From contig BACX01000294.1 of NCBI GenBank assembly GCA_000333335.1, positions 1-50,645 on the forward strand: a stretch of DNA of 50,645 bases. The letters run 5' to 3'. Shown piece by piece: positions 1 to 7,873 of the stretch. The DNA is from Sphingomonas-like bacterium B12 (lineage in GTDB: Bacteria; Pseudomonadota; Alphaproteobacteria; Sphingomonadales; Sphingomonadaceae). The notes below the pieces were generated by a model. It was not told the DNA's origin. It saw nothing but the letters and a program-made list of their open reading frames with translations, and ran no database searches. The stretch's first letter is position 1. The number at the start of each line of letters is the position of its first letter. Both the position numbers and the translations under genes were made by a program.

Positions 1-13
1 CTTTCTCCGCCGC

Positions 14-517
14 ATGCCTGATCGCGAAGCCGCATGGCTGCGCACCTCAATCTCGTCGCTCTATCGCCAGATCAACCCGCTCGCCGGGCTGTCTGCGATC
101 GAGCTGCGCATCGTCCGCCACGAGCGTGAGCAGGAAGCGCCGCGCCTGCCGCCCCTCACCCGCGACCAGGTGTCGGAGATGGAGGAGGCGCTCGGCTGGC
201 TTGAATGGATCGACGGCGATCGGCGGAAGATCGTGCATATGGCCGTCGCGCAGCTTGCCAGCGGTCGCCAGACGCGCATCGCGTGGGGGTCGTTGGCGTC
301 CGATCCCACCTTGCTCGCCATCGGGAGGCGGCTCGGCACGCGCTTCGGTCCTGACCGCCTCGTCGAGGAGCGCGATCACGGTATCGCGGTCCGGCGCACC
401 TTGGCTGATCATCCCGTCTCCCTCGCGCGGCCACCTAGAAGATGTTGCTCTGCCCCCCGATCGCGATCCGGAACGGCGGGGGCGTCACCTTCGATGCCGT
501 TATCTTCTCATAGCTGA
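14..517 (+). CDS. DUF6362-like protein, 5' end possibly outside window
   Basis: The reading frame stays open to the left edge of the window, so the ATG at 14 may not be the true start and the gene may be partial. The middle of the protein (about residues 48-90, with the EMEEALGWLEWIDGDRRKIV stretch) resembles DUF6362, a small family of unknown role found on alphaproteobacterial mobile elements. The last 40 residues are arginine/serine/proline rich, look like out-of-frame composition, and overlap the convergent minus-strand gene by 83 bases. The true C-terminus may therefore be disturbed. The family call rests on memory of the pattern only. Confidence 0.45.
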   Translation: MPDREAAWLRTSISSLYRQINPLAGLSAIELRIVRHEREQEAPRLPPLTRDQVSEMEEALGWLEWIDGDRRKIVHMAVAQLASGRQTRIAWGSLASDPTLLAIGRRLGTRFGPDRLVEERDHGIAVRRTLADHPVSLARPPRRCCSAPRSRSGTAGASPSMPLSSHS

Positions 518-1247
518 AGGCAAGCAAGCAGCCGACCCGATTGAGCAGCTCCTCGGCCGATGTGACGACATTGGCCATCCGCGCGACCGACTTGTGATGG
601 TAGATGTCGTTACGAGCTTCCCGCACGACGCGGAACTTGGCCTTGAAGCCGTTGAGCGTGATCGATTTGCCGAGCAGCGGCGAGAACACGCCCCAATGGG
701 TCGCGATCAGGTTCTGGATATGGGAGAGATCGCACAGCTCGGTGAAGGCATAGCCGTCGACGGTCGGACCGAGCAGGTCTTTCGTCAGCGTGTCGCCCTC
801 GATCGAGTAGATGATCTGGCCGATCAGGTGCGCCGAGTCTCTGGAGATCGCGACGCCGTAGAGGTGCGGCACGGTGTTCGCCGCCTGGCCCGCCCGCAGC
901 GCCGTCCGGATCGGCGTCCACCACGCCGATCGGTTCGCATAATGGGTTTCGAGTGCGACCGCGACGATCGAGCGGAACGCGGTCTCGAAGGTGTGGAAGA
1001 TGGGGAAGAGCTGCGCGTGCTCGGCGACCTTGCGGTAGTAGATGCCGAGGATCGCGGTGCGCTGGTCATCGAAGGTCTTGCCGACGAGGCCCTTGCTCGC
1101 CGCTGCCTCCTTGAGTGCCGCGCCCATGAGATAGGGGCTGACCAGCGTGAGATCCCGCTCGAAGCGATCGACCTGTCCGGCGGTCGGCGTGAAGTGAAGA
1201 TGATGCTCGAAAAAATCGAGCAGGATGCGTTGGCTGGCGGTCGGCAT
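435..1247 (-). CDS. HEPN-motif protein (putative RNase or Abi-like)
   Basis: A 270-residue soluble protein with no signal peptide or membrane helix. Near the C-terminus it has R212-N213 and H217 in the run RNDIYHH, which fits the RN-x3-H (R-x4-H) active-site pattern of HEPN ribonucleases, set in a helical stretch of charged and hydrophobic residues. HEPN proteins are known as toxins, abortive-infection factors and RNA-processing enzymes; which of these applies here is not shown. No antitoxin such as a nucleotidyltransferase is adjacent. The gene is separated from the upstream relaxase gene by a strong hairpin at 1399-1425, so it probably has its own promoter. It could instead be an uncharacterised element-specific protein with a coincidental motif. 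Confidence 0.6.
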   Translation of the reverse strand: MPTASQRILLDFFEHHLHFTPTAGQVDRFERDLTLVSPYLMGAALKEAAASKGLVGKTFDDQRTAILGIYYRKVAEHAQLFPIFHTFETAFRSIVAVALETHYANRSAWWTPIRTALRAGQAANTVPHLYGVAISRDSAHLIGQIIYSIEGDTLTKDLLGPTVDGYAFTELCDLSHIQNLIATHWGVFSPLLGKSITLNGFKAKFRVVREARNDIYHHKSVARMANVVTSAEELLNRVGCLLAFSYEKITASKVTPPPFRIAIGGQSNIF

Positions 1248-1398
1248 GGGGCTAATGGCTAAGACGGTTGAGAGGCCGGGGACCTAGGCCAAACTTGACA
1301 TTTCCGCCAGTTCTAGGCATATCCCCCGTCACTCGGGTGGTGGTGCTGCTTCGGGAGCACGGGTCGCGGAAGCGCGAACGCCGCAAGAGTCTAACCCT

Positions 1399-1425
1399 AA
1401 AGGGCCCCCTCGTGGGGCCCTTTTT
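1399..1425. terminator. Strong hairpin terminator, works in both directions
   Basis: A 10-base stem (AAAGGGCCCC paired with GGGGCCCTTT) closes over the short loop CTCGT and is followed by T residues on the plus strand. The flanking A residues give a T tract on the minus strand too. It lies directly downstream of the minus-strand relaxase gene (ending 1449) and would stop transcription from that unit before the HEPN gene. Confidence 0.8.
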
Positions 1426-1448
1426 CGTATCAGCGGCGATTCGCCCGA

Positions 1449-3194
1449 TCATACGCCCAGCCCCTTTCCGCGGCCCAGGGTCCAGTCGACGGTTCCACCC
1501 GGCCCCATCACGCCGTTGATGTGTCTGCCCACCTGTCCCTCGATCGCAGGCCGCCAAGGCACGAGCTGAAAGCCGAGACCGTCGTCGATCATCGCAAACC
1601 GTCCAGACGAAAGCGTTATACGCTCCCGATAAATGCCGCTGACAGCATCGCCGGCAGCAGGCGGGCGGTGCGCCAGCCCTGTGGTCGCCTCGATCGTCGT
1701 CACCGCCTCGGTCAGCTCGCGGGCGCGCAACGTGTCGATCAGACCGGGCGAGAGGACGAGGCGGCGCCCCTGCCGGTGCGCCAGCCCCTCGCCGACCAGA
1801 ATATCGGCGCGCCGCTCCATCGCGTCGCGGACCTCGCGACCAAAGCCGGCATTTCCGTCGGCGGGATCGCGGGCGACGAGCTGCCGATCTAGCCAGGTCG
1901 CGCCCCGCGCGCGAACCTGCTCTGACAATGACAGGTCCGATCGAACGCTGAGCGAGAGCCGGTCGGCGCCGCGCCGGTCTGTCCAATGTCGAAGCTCGAC
2001 GATCGAGCCGGGCTTGCTGTCGGCGGTCATGTCAATGTCGTCGAAGCGGAGGTGGTGAACCCGCCCGTCGATCCCGTCGACGATGGCATAGGCCTGCCCC
2101 GCCAGTTCGTCGTGCAATCCGCGCTCGACCAGCCGGCCGATCACGCTGTCGCGGCTGGCCGAGTCATGGACGGCGAAGAAGGCCGCGTCGTTCGCGCCGA
2201 GCGTCACGCTCATTGCCCGGTGCATCGTCTTGATGATGTCGCCGCGATCTCCGAGCGCGCGGAGCGTCTGCTCGACATCGGGTTTCAAAGCCCACACCGC
2301 TGGCCCGACATTCTCGGCCAATCCCATCCGGTCGAGCTTCGCCGCTCGGCCGAGCAAACGGCGACGTCCCGGCTCACTGTCCGCGCCCGGCCGCAGGTCG
2401 ATCACACCACCGGCATCGTCGGCCATTTGCTGAAGCCGCTGATCGAGCGACGTCCAGCGATCGGCATCGATCTCGCGATCAAGTGCGGCCCCGATCTCGC
2501 GCGCCGATCGGGGGCCCAGCTCCAGCGTCGCGCGATTCTCGGCGCGGGCGCGCATTCCTCGGCTGATATAGTCCTTGTCGATGACCAGATCGGTGCCGTC
2601 GTCGACCACTCCACGCACCAGGATATGGACATGCGGATTGTCGGTGTTCCAATGATCGACGGCTACCCATTCGAGGCCAGTGCCGAGGTCGCGGGCGACA
2701 TCGCCCATCAGCTCGCGGGTGAAGGTGCGCAGGTCGGCGAGGTCGGCCGCATCCTCCGGCGAGACGATGAAGCGGAAATGATGGCGGTCGCCCTCGGCAT
2801 GGCCGGCAAAGGCGTCGCGGTCGACACTGTCGGAGCCGGCGTCGAACAGCGATGCGTCACGCCCGTCGCGGGTCACGCCGTCACGCTTCAGATAGGCAAC
2901 GTGGCGGGCGAGCGGCGCGGCACGGAAGCGGGCGCCGGAATGGCGCACGACGCGGGCTTTGATGACCACGCGCCGGGCGTTGGGGCGGAAGCGCGCGGCG
3001 AGTGCCGCTGAGCGTCCCCGCCCCCGCGTGCCGGTTCCCTTCAATCGCCCTCCTGGCGCGCGGCGCGTGAAGCCGGACTTGGCTGATGCGCGTCGCACCT
3101 GGGCGGCGAGCGATCGGCTCTTGCCGACGCTGCCGCGCCCGGCGTCGGAGGTCCGCCCGATCCGCGGCTCGAAATCGCCCTCGTCCCGGCTCAT
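1449..3194 (-). CDS. rlxS: Relaxase/mobilization nuclease RlxS (DUF3363)
   Basis: A 581-residue VirD2-like relaxase that nicks DNA at oriT and pilots the strand during conjugation. After an arginine-rich basic N-terminus (about 1-90) comes a candidate catalytic tyrosine at Y101 (HVAYLKRDGV). A histidine pair sits at 138-139 (HHFRFIVSPEDA), and the metal-binding three-histidine type motif lies at 181-190 (HWNTDNPHVH). The remaining 350 residues match the DUF3363 region of the RlxS type. It starts at ATG 3194; the upstream SD is weak. Gene order relative to repA, parA and traF resembles conjugative elements of the Tn4371 type. A terminator lies just downstream. Confidence 0.88.
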   Translation of the reverse strand: MSRDEGDFEPRIGRTSDAGRGSVGKSRSLAAQVRRASAKSGFTRRAPGGRLKGTGTRGRGRSAALAARFRPNARRVVIKARVVRHSGARFRAAPLARHVAYLKRDGVTRDGRDASLFDAGSDSVDRDAFAGHAEGDRHHFRFIVSPEDAADLADLRTFTRELMGDVARDLGTGLEWVAVDHWNTDNPHVHILVRGVVDDGTDLVIDKDYISRGMRARAENRATLELGPRSAREIGAALDREIDADRWTSLDQRLQQMADDAGGVIDLRPGADSEPGRRRLLGRAAKLDRMGLAENVGPAVWALKPDVEQTLRALGDRGDIIKTMHRAMSVTLGANDAAFFAVHDSASRDSVIGRLVERGLHDELAGQAYAIVDGIDGRVHHLRFDDIDMTADSKPGSIVELRHWTDRRGADRLSLSVRSDLSLSEQVRARGATWLDRQLVARDPADGNAGFGREVRDAMERRADILVGEGLAHRQGRRLVLSPGLIDTLRARELTEAVTTIEATTGLAHRPPAAGDAVSGIYRERITLSSGRFAMIDDGLGFQLVPWRPAIEGQVGRHINGVMGPGGTVDWTLGRGKGLGV

Positions 3195-3411
3195 CGGGCA
3201 TCATTTCGGGGAAAATGGGGGTGTGCCGCCGCTTCCGGCATTGAAATGATTGAGAAAATTGCCTGACGCGCCAGCTCTCCGCAGGGCGTGCCATACGAAA
3301 AACCGCAACTCTCCCAACCACATAGCGCGGGCGAGCCGGCGCTGCTTTTATCTCGCCATCGTTTCTTCCCCCTGTCCTGCCTTCCTCCCCTGCCGATCCT
3401 CCCACCCCGCA

Positions 3412-3464
3412 AAGATAAAAAGAGAGGCGGGCACGGCACCTCGTCGATGCCGCACCCGCCTCTC
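3412..3464 (-). terminator. Rho-independent terminator of the small gene 3478-3645
   Basis: Read on the minus strand, a long stem starting GAGAGGCGGG pairs with CCCGCCTCTC and is followed by TTTTTATC. It sits 14 bases beyond the stop codon of the 55-residue gene, in the correct orientation. Bases 3195-3411, between it and the relaxase start, hold no recognisable gene. Confidence 0.75.
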
Positions 3465-3477
3465 GTGATGCCGTGGA

Positions 3478-3645
3478 TCAGCCGATCCGCAGCTCGCCCG
3501 CAATCTCCTCCGGTCGCTCCTTCGCCAGCCGTTCCATCTCCGCCCAAGCTGCCGCCAGCTCGCGTTCGATCTGCGCGATCTCCGCCGGATCGAAGCTCGC
3601 CGACAGCTCGGCCCGCAGTTCCTGGATATGATCGTAGAGCGCCAT
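3478..3645 (-). CDS. Small hypothetical protein, 55 residues
   Basis: The start was placed at the second of two adjacent ATG codons because AGGAGG ends five bases before it, giving a 55-residue acidic protein. It is predicted to be almost wholly helical, with regular leucine/alanine spacing (for example IQELRAEL and IERELAAAWAEMERLAKE), so a short coiled coil or helical hairpin is likely. No family was recognised. It has its own terminator (3412-3464), so it is a separate transcript between the relaxase and the transglycosylase. The 294 bases upstream (3646-3939) show no further gene. Confidence 0.6.
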   Translation of the reverse strand: MALYDHIQELRAELSASFDPAEIAQIERELAAAWAEMERLAKERPEEIAGELRIG

Positions 3646-3939
3646 CATCGCCTCCTGATTTGGGAAAGACGATGCCGACGCCTGGCAGGGAGTGGGTCGG
3701 GTCAAGGATCGCAGGCGGCACGTCTGCGACCGCGCCAGCGGCGATGGGGGTCACGATTTTTTCCGGCGTGCGCGATGCGCCGGAGATGAGGAATTGCCGT
3801 CGATCAGCCGGAAAAAATGGTGGGGCCCCGTCGTCCTTGAGGCGGCCCGCTCCCTGACAGATGCTGGGGATGTCTGAGCAGAAGTCACCCTCACCACACG
3901 CGAGGCGCCCTTCCGAGCGTCGTGCCGGATGCCCCCCGA

Positions 3940-4584
3940 TCACGGATGGGCTGCCGTGGAAATGCGGACGAACAGACTGACGCTTGGCCGTGCTTCCGCC
4001 GTCGAAGTGTCCGTCACTTGGCTCCCGGCGTCGCCGACAGGTGGCGCCAATCCGTCCTTCGCGCTGCCGACGAACAGCGTCGCACGTGTCCATGCGAGGG
4101 GATCGGGGAGCGCGGCGGTGCCGACGATCGGTGCGAGCCGGGTGACGTACCGCGTGGTCTCGGTCGGCAAGGGTCGGTGCCGGACGAGATAATCCTCGTA
4201 GCGCGTCGGGCCGGCATTGTAGGCGGCGAGAAAGCCTGGTTCGCCGTAGCGATCGTGCATCGCGCGCAGATAGGTCGCGCCCGCCAGCACGTTATCGTGG
4301 GGGTCGAAGGGATCATCGCCGAGCGCGAGACGGCTGCGCAGGTCGGTCCATGTCGCGGGCATGAGCTGCATGAGACCCATTGCGCCGGCGCGGCTCACGG
4401 CGTGCAGATCGCCGCCGCTCTCGACGCGCATGACCGACCAGATCCACGCCTCGGGTATGCCGGCTCTTGACGCAGCTTGTGCCACGATGCCGGCGATCGG
4501 AGACGGTCGCACAGGCGGATCGGCTGCAACCGGACCGCCGAGCAACAATGTCCCGACCGCCATCGCAAGAGTGCGGCGCCGCAC
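3940..4584 (-). CDS. Lytic transglycosylase, SLT domain (VirB1/TrbN-like)
   Basis: A 214-residue exported protein. An N-terminal signal peptide (about 1-21, ending VAADPP) precedes a transglycosylase domain with the catalytic glutamate in VMRVESGGD and the SLT landmarks AMGLMQLMPATW and FLAAYNAGP. Such enzymes cleave peptidoglycan to make room for the type IV secretion channel in conjugation. The listed start is GTG; ATG at 4563 is an alternative that would shorten the leader. It starts four bases after the DUF736 stop, so it is translationally linked to the traF string. The roughly 60-residue tail after the domain is low complexity. Confidence 0.85.
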   Translation of the reverse strand: MRRRTLAMAVGTLLLGGPVAADPPVRPSPIAGIVAQAASRAGIPEAWIWSVMRVESGGDLHAVSRAGAMGLMQLMPATWTDLRSRLALGDDPFDPHDNVLAGATYLRAMHDRYGEPGFLAAYNAGPTRYEDYLVRHRPLPTETTRYVTRLAPIVGTAALPDPLAWTRATLFVGSAKDGLAPPVGDAGSQVTDTSTAEARPSVSLFVRISTAAHP

Positions 4585-4587
4585 CGA

Positions 4588-4926
4588 TCAATTCCGCTCG
4601 GAGCGCCCGTTCGATCGCGTCCAGAGGAGGACATGATCGCGTGGGCTCTGGTTGGACTGGAACAGGTTGGCGCGGATCGGCTGTGCGAAGCTCGGGCAGT
4701 CGAGTTGCAGGGCGACATACTCGCCGGCGCGCTCGCCGACATGCTTCCAGCCCGCGCCGACCTCCGGCCCTTCAGCGTTCGCGCCGAGATGGATGCGATA
4801 GTGGGGGCCGTTGTTGCCGTCGGGATTATCGACCGGCACGATCGTCAGGTCGGCATCGACGCCGAGCGTCCGCAGCCGCCCCTGGAAACCGTCCATCGTC
4901 CGCATGAACTCACCGATCTGTGCCAT
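4588..4926 (-). CDS. DUF736 protein, copy 1
   Basis: A 112-residue protein starting at the second of two tandem ATG codons (AGGAGAGG precedes). It has the family layout: IGEFMRTMDGFQGRLRTL at the start, a central YRIHLG with GAGWKHVGERAGEYVAL, and a C-terminal run of small beta segments ending VLLWTRSN. DUF736 proteins are small single-domain proteins common on conjugative elements; their role is unknown. The start overlaps the end of traF by 17 bases, so it is in the same operon. Two paralogues lie at 9952-10260 and 11220-11543. Confidence 0.85.
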   Translation of the reverse strand: MAQIGEFMRTMDGFQGRLRTLGVDADLTIVPVDNPDGNNGPHYRIHLGANAEGPEVGAGWKHVGERAGEYVALQLDCPSFAQPIRANLFQSNQSPRDHVLLWTRSNGRSERN

Positions 4927-5473
4927 CATTCCTCTCCTCTGCTATGCGTGAACGGGGGATCGCGTGGACGCCGGCCAGCCAGACGGGCGTCGCGCGGCCA
5001 ATGATCGAAGAGGTGGGCAGGACGCCGAAATAGCGGCCGTCGAAACTGTCGGGGACGGCCGGATTCATGACGAAGACATCGCCCGGACCCAGCCACGCGC
5101 ACCCGCTCCAGCGCGGCAGCGGACGGCCATGCCGGTCGGCCGCCCGCGCCCGGCCGATCGGTTTTCCGTCGACGAAGACCGTATCGCCGGCACGGCAGAC
5201 GAAATCGCCTTCCAGGCCCGCGACAGGTTTGAGCAGCGGCACGCCGACCGGCAGATACTCACGGCTCGCGGCGAGCCGGGCGGTGTCAGCCGGCAGGTTC
5301 ACGGCGACGATCATGCCGCGCTGGAGGCGGGGTCGCGGGTGCAGGCGGTAAAGCCCGATCGGCACGCTCGCCGTGGCGTTCCAGATGAGGCGCGGCGTGG
5401 CAGGCATCGTGATCGGCGCCACGATCGCGGCGAGACCGACCGTCCCGGCGATCACGATCGCGCGCGTGCTCAT
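4910..5473 (-). CDS. traF: TraF-like S26 signal peptidase
   Basis: A 187-residue membrane-anchored protein. A hydrophobic N-terminal segment (about 5-25, IVIAGTVGLAAIVAPITM) is followed by the S26 serine signature NATASVPIGLYRL, the box region (REYLPVGVPLLKPVAGLEGD, with the general-base lysine at LLK) and the late glycine-rich segment GPGDVFVMN. TraF peptidases of conjugation systems mature or cyclise the pilin. The start at 5473 was chosen because it overlaps the preceding DUF2840 stop as ATGA; a longer upstream reading in this frame is only the shadow of DUF2840. Confidence 0.88.
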   Translation of the reverse strand: MSTRAIVIAGTVGLAAIVAPITMPATPRLIWNATASVPIGLYRLHPRPRLQRGMIVAVNLPADTARLAASREYLPVGVPLLKPVAGLEGDFVCRAGDTVFVDGKPIGRARAADRHGRPLPRWSGCAWLGPGDVFVMNPAVPDSFDGRYFGVLPTSSIIGRATPVWLAGVHAIPRSRIAEERNDGTDR

Positions 5474-5934
5474 GCCAGGGCCCGACGCAGCAGCCAGGCG
5501 CGATGGCGGGTCAGCGAATAGTCGCGCGGCCGCATCCCGGCCGCCAGCCGGTTGTGGACATGCCGCCAATGGTCGGGAGCCGCGTCGCAGGGATCGACCC
5601 CGGCCGCCTCCACCGCGTCGATCGCCTGGATGACCTGCTCGACCTTGCGCCAGGTGCTTGCTCGCAGAAGAAGCTCGGCGCCCGGCTCGACCAGCGGCGT
5701 GGTCGAATAGGGTTCGCTTGGCCCCACGGCGCGCAGCACGGCGATGTCGGATGTCGCGGTGCCATATTCGTTCGACGTCCAGCGGACGAGCGCGAAGACG
5801 CTGCCGGCCGCGAAGCTCATCTCGCGCCGGCGCCGGTCGATGATCCGGTCGCCGACGTCGCGACCGAAGCGGAGCCACTGCTCGATCTCGCCCTCGATCC
5901 AGGTGAGCGTGACGCGCGTGATCGCCCCCGTCAT
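5470..5934 (-). CDS. DUF2840 protein
   Basis: A 154-residue protein matching DUF2840, a family found almost only between parA/parB-like genes and traF on conjugative elements of Proteobacteria. Landmarks are LTWIEGEIEQWLRFG near residue 10, a segment naming its own conserved RRR and FALVRWTSNEYGT near 45, and a C-terminal stretch with WRHVHNRLAAG and RHRAWLLRRALA. No catalytic motif is evident and the function is unknown. It overlaps both neighbours by four bases (ATGA at each end), which indicates tight translational coupling. Confidence 0.85.
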   Translation of the reverse strand: MTGAITRVTLTWIEGEIEQWLRFGRDVGDRIIDRRRREMSFAAGSVFALVRWTSNEYGTATSDIAVLRAVGPSEPYSTTPLVEPGAELLLRASTWRKVEQVIQAIDAVEAAGVDPCDAAPDHWRHVHNRLAAGMRPRDYSLTRHRAWLLRRALA

Positions 5935-6179
5935 GCCGGCGCGCCGCCGTGCGGATATTCGCGCTCGAGAAGGGCGCGCAGCATGTCGGCGACGGTGAGG
6001 CCCTGCTGGAGCGCCACGAGCTTCAGACGGCGGCGCAGCTCGGGCGTGATGTCGATCGTGAGGCGTGCGGTGTAGGGATTAGGTGGCGGTGCCGACGGCG
6101 CCGGCTGCTCGGCCGCGCGGACCCATTGCTCGGCGTCGCCCGGCCGGCTCGCGAAGCCGCGTGGAGGCTTGGCCGTCAC
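5931..6179 (-). CDS. Ribbon-helix-helix protein, ParB-like small partner of ParA
   Basis: An 82-residue protein with a GTG start that overlaps the parA stop (GTGA). The first 38 residues are proline/alanine rich and probably disordered. Residues 39-75 (ARLTIDITPELRRRLKLVAL and the following helices) fit a ribbon-helix-helix DNA-binding domain. Proteins of this kind directly behind parA act as centromere-binding partition partners, which is the inferred role here. The tail ends in a short GGAPA. A separate large ParB-family protein is encoded at 13167-14963, so the element carries two candidate ParB activities. Confidence 0.75.
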   Translation of the reverse strand: MTAKPPRGFASRPGDAEQWVRAAEQPAPSAPPPNPYTARLTIDITPELRRRLKLVALQQGLTVADMLRALLEREYPHGGAPA

Positions 6180-6814
6180 TGGCCCGCCTCGCCGACATGG
6201 GTCGCGAGCGCGCCGATCTCGCGCGCGGCGGGGCTGTCCTGCTCCAGCTCGAAGGCGAGCCGGCCGTGCTGCATGGCTTCCGCGAACGCCACGCGCTGCC
6301 CGATCATGGCCGGTAAAAGCGGTGGGTCTTGGTCAGCGAGCGAGGCACTGGTTTCGCGCGCCATGATGGACCGGGGACCGCAGCGGTTGAGCACAAACCG
6401 CGCCGCGAGGTCCGGCCGGAAGATGCGGGCTTCGCGAAGAAGCGAGAGCATCTCGGCCGAGGCCCAGCCGTCGAGCGGCGATGGTTGGACCGGGATCAGC
6501 ACGAGGTCGGCGGCGAGCAGCGCCGAGCGCATAAGACCCGCGACCCGTGGAGGCCCATCGATCACGACATGATCGACGCTGCGTGCCAGCTCGGCAGTTT
6601 CGCGGTGCAGGGTATCGCGGGCAAGCCCGACCACACCAAACAGGCGCTCGATCCCCTGATGGCTCCTCTGTTCGGACCAGTCGAGCGCGGACGCCTGCGG
6701 GTCGGCGTCGATCAGCAGAACGCGGGCACCGGACCGCGCCCATTCACCGGCGAGGTGGAGGGCGAGCGTCGTCTTGCCGACCCCGCCCTTCTGGTTGAGC
6801 AGCGCGACGATCAT
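6176..6814 (-). CDS. parA: ParA-family partition ATPase
   Basis: A 212-residue ATPase with the deviant Walker A motif at the very N-terminus (residues 8-17, QKGGVGKTTL), the A' motif LIDADPQAS near 38-46 and Walker B VVIDGPP near 83. This is the short ParA type without an N-terminal HTH, so autoregulation would need another DNA-binding protein, plausibly the RHH protein next to it. It moves and positions the element's DNA at division or supports its replication form. It is the first gene of the overlapping parA-RHH-DUF2840-traF-DUF736 string. Confidence 0.92.
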   Translation of the reverse strand: MIVALLNQKGGVGKTTLALHLAGEWARSGARVLLIDADPQASALDWSEQRSHQGIERLFGVVGLARDTLHRETAELARSVDHVVIDGPPRVAGLMRSALLAADLVLIPVQPSPLDGWASAEMLSLLREARIFRPDLAARFVLNRCGPRSIMARETSASLADQDPPLLPAMIGQRVAFAEAMQHGRLAFELEQDSPAAREIGALATHVGEAGQ

Positions 6815-6844
6815 CGCGCCCGTCCGATCGAAAACCGGCCTTCC

Positions 6845-6890
6845 GTTAGTAAGAGTCCGAAGGACTCTTTGTTAGCATCGTTAGTAGGGG
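6845..6890. repeat. Hairpin and GTTAG repeats upstream of parA
   Basis: A perfect 8-base inverted repeat (AAGAGTCC, loop GAA, GGACTCTT at 6851-6869) is framed by three GTTAG copies at 6845, 6871 and 6880. It lies between the repA stop and the parA start. A partition site, a parA operator or a weak terminator after repA are all possible. Confidence 0.55.
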
Positions 6891-6931
6891 CCAGATTCGG
6901 CCAACGATTCCCGCTGCTTATGGCCGAGTCC

Positions 6932-6998
6932 GGTTCCCCATAGGACGACTCGATGGTTCCCGATCGGACGACTCCGGCGGTTCCTGATAGGACGACTC
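6932..6998. repeat. Three 20-bp direct repeats (iteron-like) beside repA
   Basis: Three copies at 6932-6951, 6955-6974 and 6979-6998 share GGTTCC and GGACGACTC with a variable middle (CCATA, CGATC, TGATA). Their starts are 23 and 24 bases apart, about two helical turns. They abut the repA stop codon. This is typical of initiator-binding iterons or of a parA operator; position alone does not decide between them. Confidence 0.75.
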
Positions 6999-7868
6999 TC
7001 ATCGCCGGTTATCCACAGCCTTGGGAGACCAGCGTCGCATCGCGACATCGAACGGGTCTTCCGGCACGGCGACGAAGCTCAGGCGCTCGCGGCCCTGCAC
7101 GATGTCGAGGCCGAGCGTATAGCCGGGCAGCGGCTGTCGAGAGACGATCCCGCGCAGCTCGAAGGCGAAGCGCTTGAGCGGCGAGAGGACGCCGGATTTC
7201 TGGTGGAGATGGGCGACATCGAAGCTCCAGCCGCCCGCCTGCCTGCCGCCATGTTTGCGCACGATCCGATAGAGCCAGCGTTCGAGGCCCCCGGTCAGGT
7301 CGAAATAGGCGCGGTCGATGGTCAGCACGAGCGCCTGATCGAGCACGCCGGCATAGAACCAGTCGGGCAGGATCATCTCGATCCCGAGCGGACGGCCGGT
7401 TTCGTCGAGCCGCTCCTTCCACTCGTTGATCCAGCTAAAGCGATGGCGGCGACGCTGGTGCGGCTGACGGATCGAGGTCGCGATCGTCGTCGACTGGAGC
7501 CGGTCGAGCCCGGCCTTCAGCCGATCGTAATTGTCGCGGCCAGTGCCGCGGCCGATGAAGGTCAGGATATTGTGCGGCGTGGTCGCCATCAGCCGGGAGG
7601 TCGGCCTGCCGGCATCGCGCGCCTCGTTGATCTGGCTCGCCGCCCATATCAGCACGTCGGCATCCCAGATGGTCGCCATGCCATGTTCGGCGGTCGCCTC
7701 GACCAGTATCCAGGTGTCACCCATGCGGAAGTCGATCGGCCGGGTCCGCTTGGACTTGGCGAGGCTGAAGAAGGGCCACGCCATCAGATCCTGCGAATCG
7801 CGGGGTGCGATGTCGCCGGGGATCGACCGGAAGAGGTCGAGCTGGAGCCGGCCGCCATGCGTCGCCAC
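6999..7868 (-). CDS. repA: Replication initiator protein A family (RepA)
   Basis: A 289-residue basic protein with a GTG start, matching the replication initiator protein A family of alphaproteobacterial plasmids and Tn4371-type elements. Recognisable stretches are MAWPFFSLAKSKR near 29, the ATIWDADVLIW segment near 66, the THNILTFIGRGTGRDNYDRL-like segment near 97-115 and the winged-helix-like LERWLYRIVRKHGG near 195. It is followed directly by three iteron-like repeats and then parA. The upstream HTH gene ends five bases before this start, so the two are co-transcribed. On an integrative element it would drive transient replication after excision; on a plasmid it is the main initiator. Confidence 0.88.
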   Translation of the reverse strand: MATHGGRLQLDLFRSIPGDIAPRDSQDLMAWPFFSLAKSKRTRPIDFRMGDTWILVEATAEHGMATIWDADVLIWAASQINEARDAGRPTSRLMATTPHNILTFIGRGTGRDNYDRLKAGLDRLQSTTIATSIRQPHQRRRHRFSWINEWKERLDETGRPLGIEMILPDWFYAGVLDQALVLTIDRAYFDLTGGLERWLYRIVRKHGGRQAGGWSFDVAHLHQKSGVLSPLKRFAFELRGIVSRQPLPGYTLGLDIVQGRERLSFVAVPEDPFDVAMRRWSPKAVDNRR

Positions 7869-7873
7869 GGGCG

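Noticed and set aside
126-1262. Long plus-strand frame opposite the HEPN gene
   Set aside because: Arg/Asp-rich shadow composition, no SD, and the minus-strand frame has a coherent protein with a HEPN motif.
1293-1325. TTGACA with a weak -10 (CATATC) on the plus strand
   Set aside because: No supported plus-strand gene follows, and the terminator at 1399 comes directly after.
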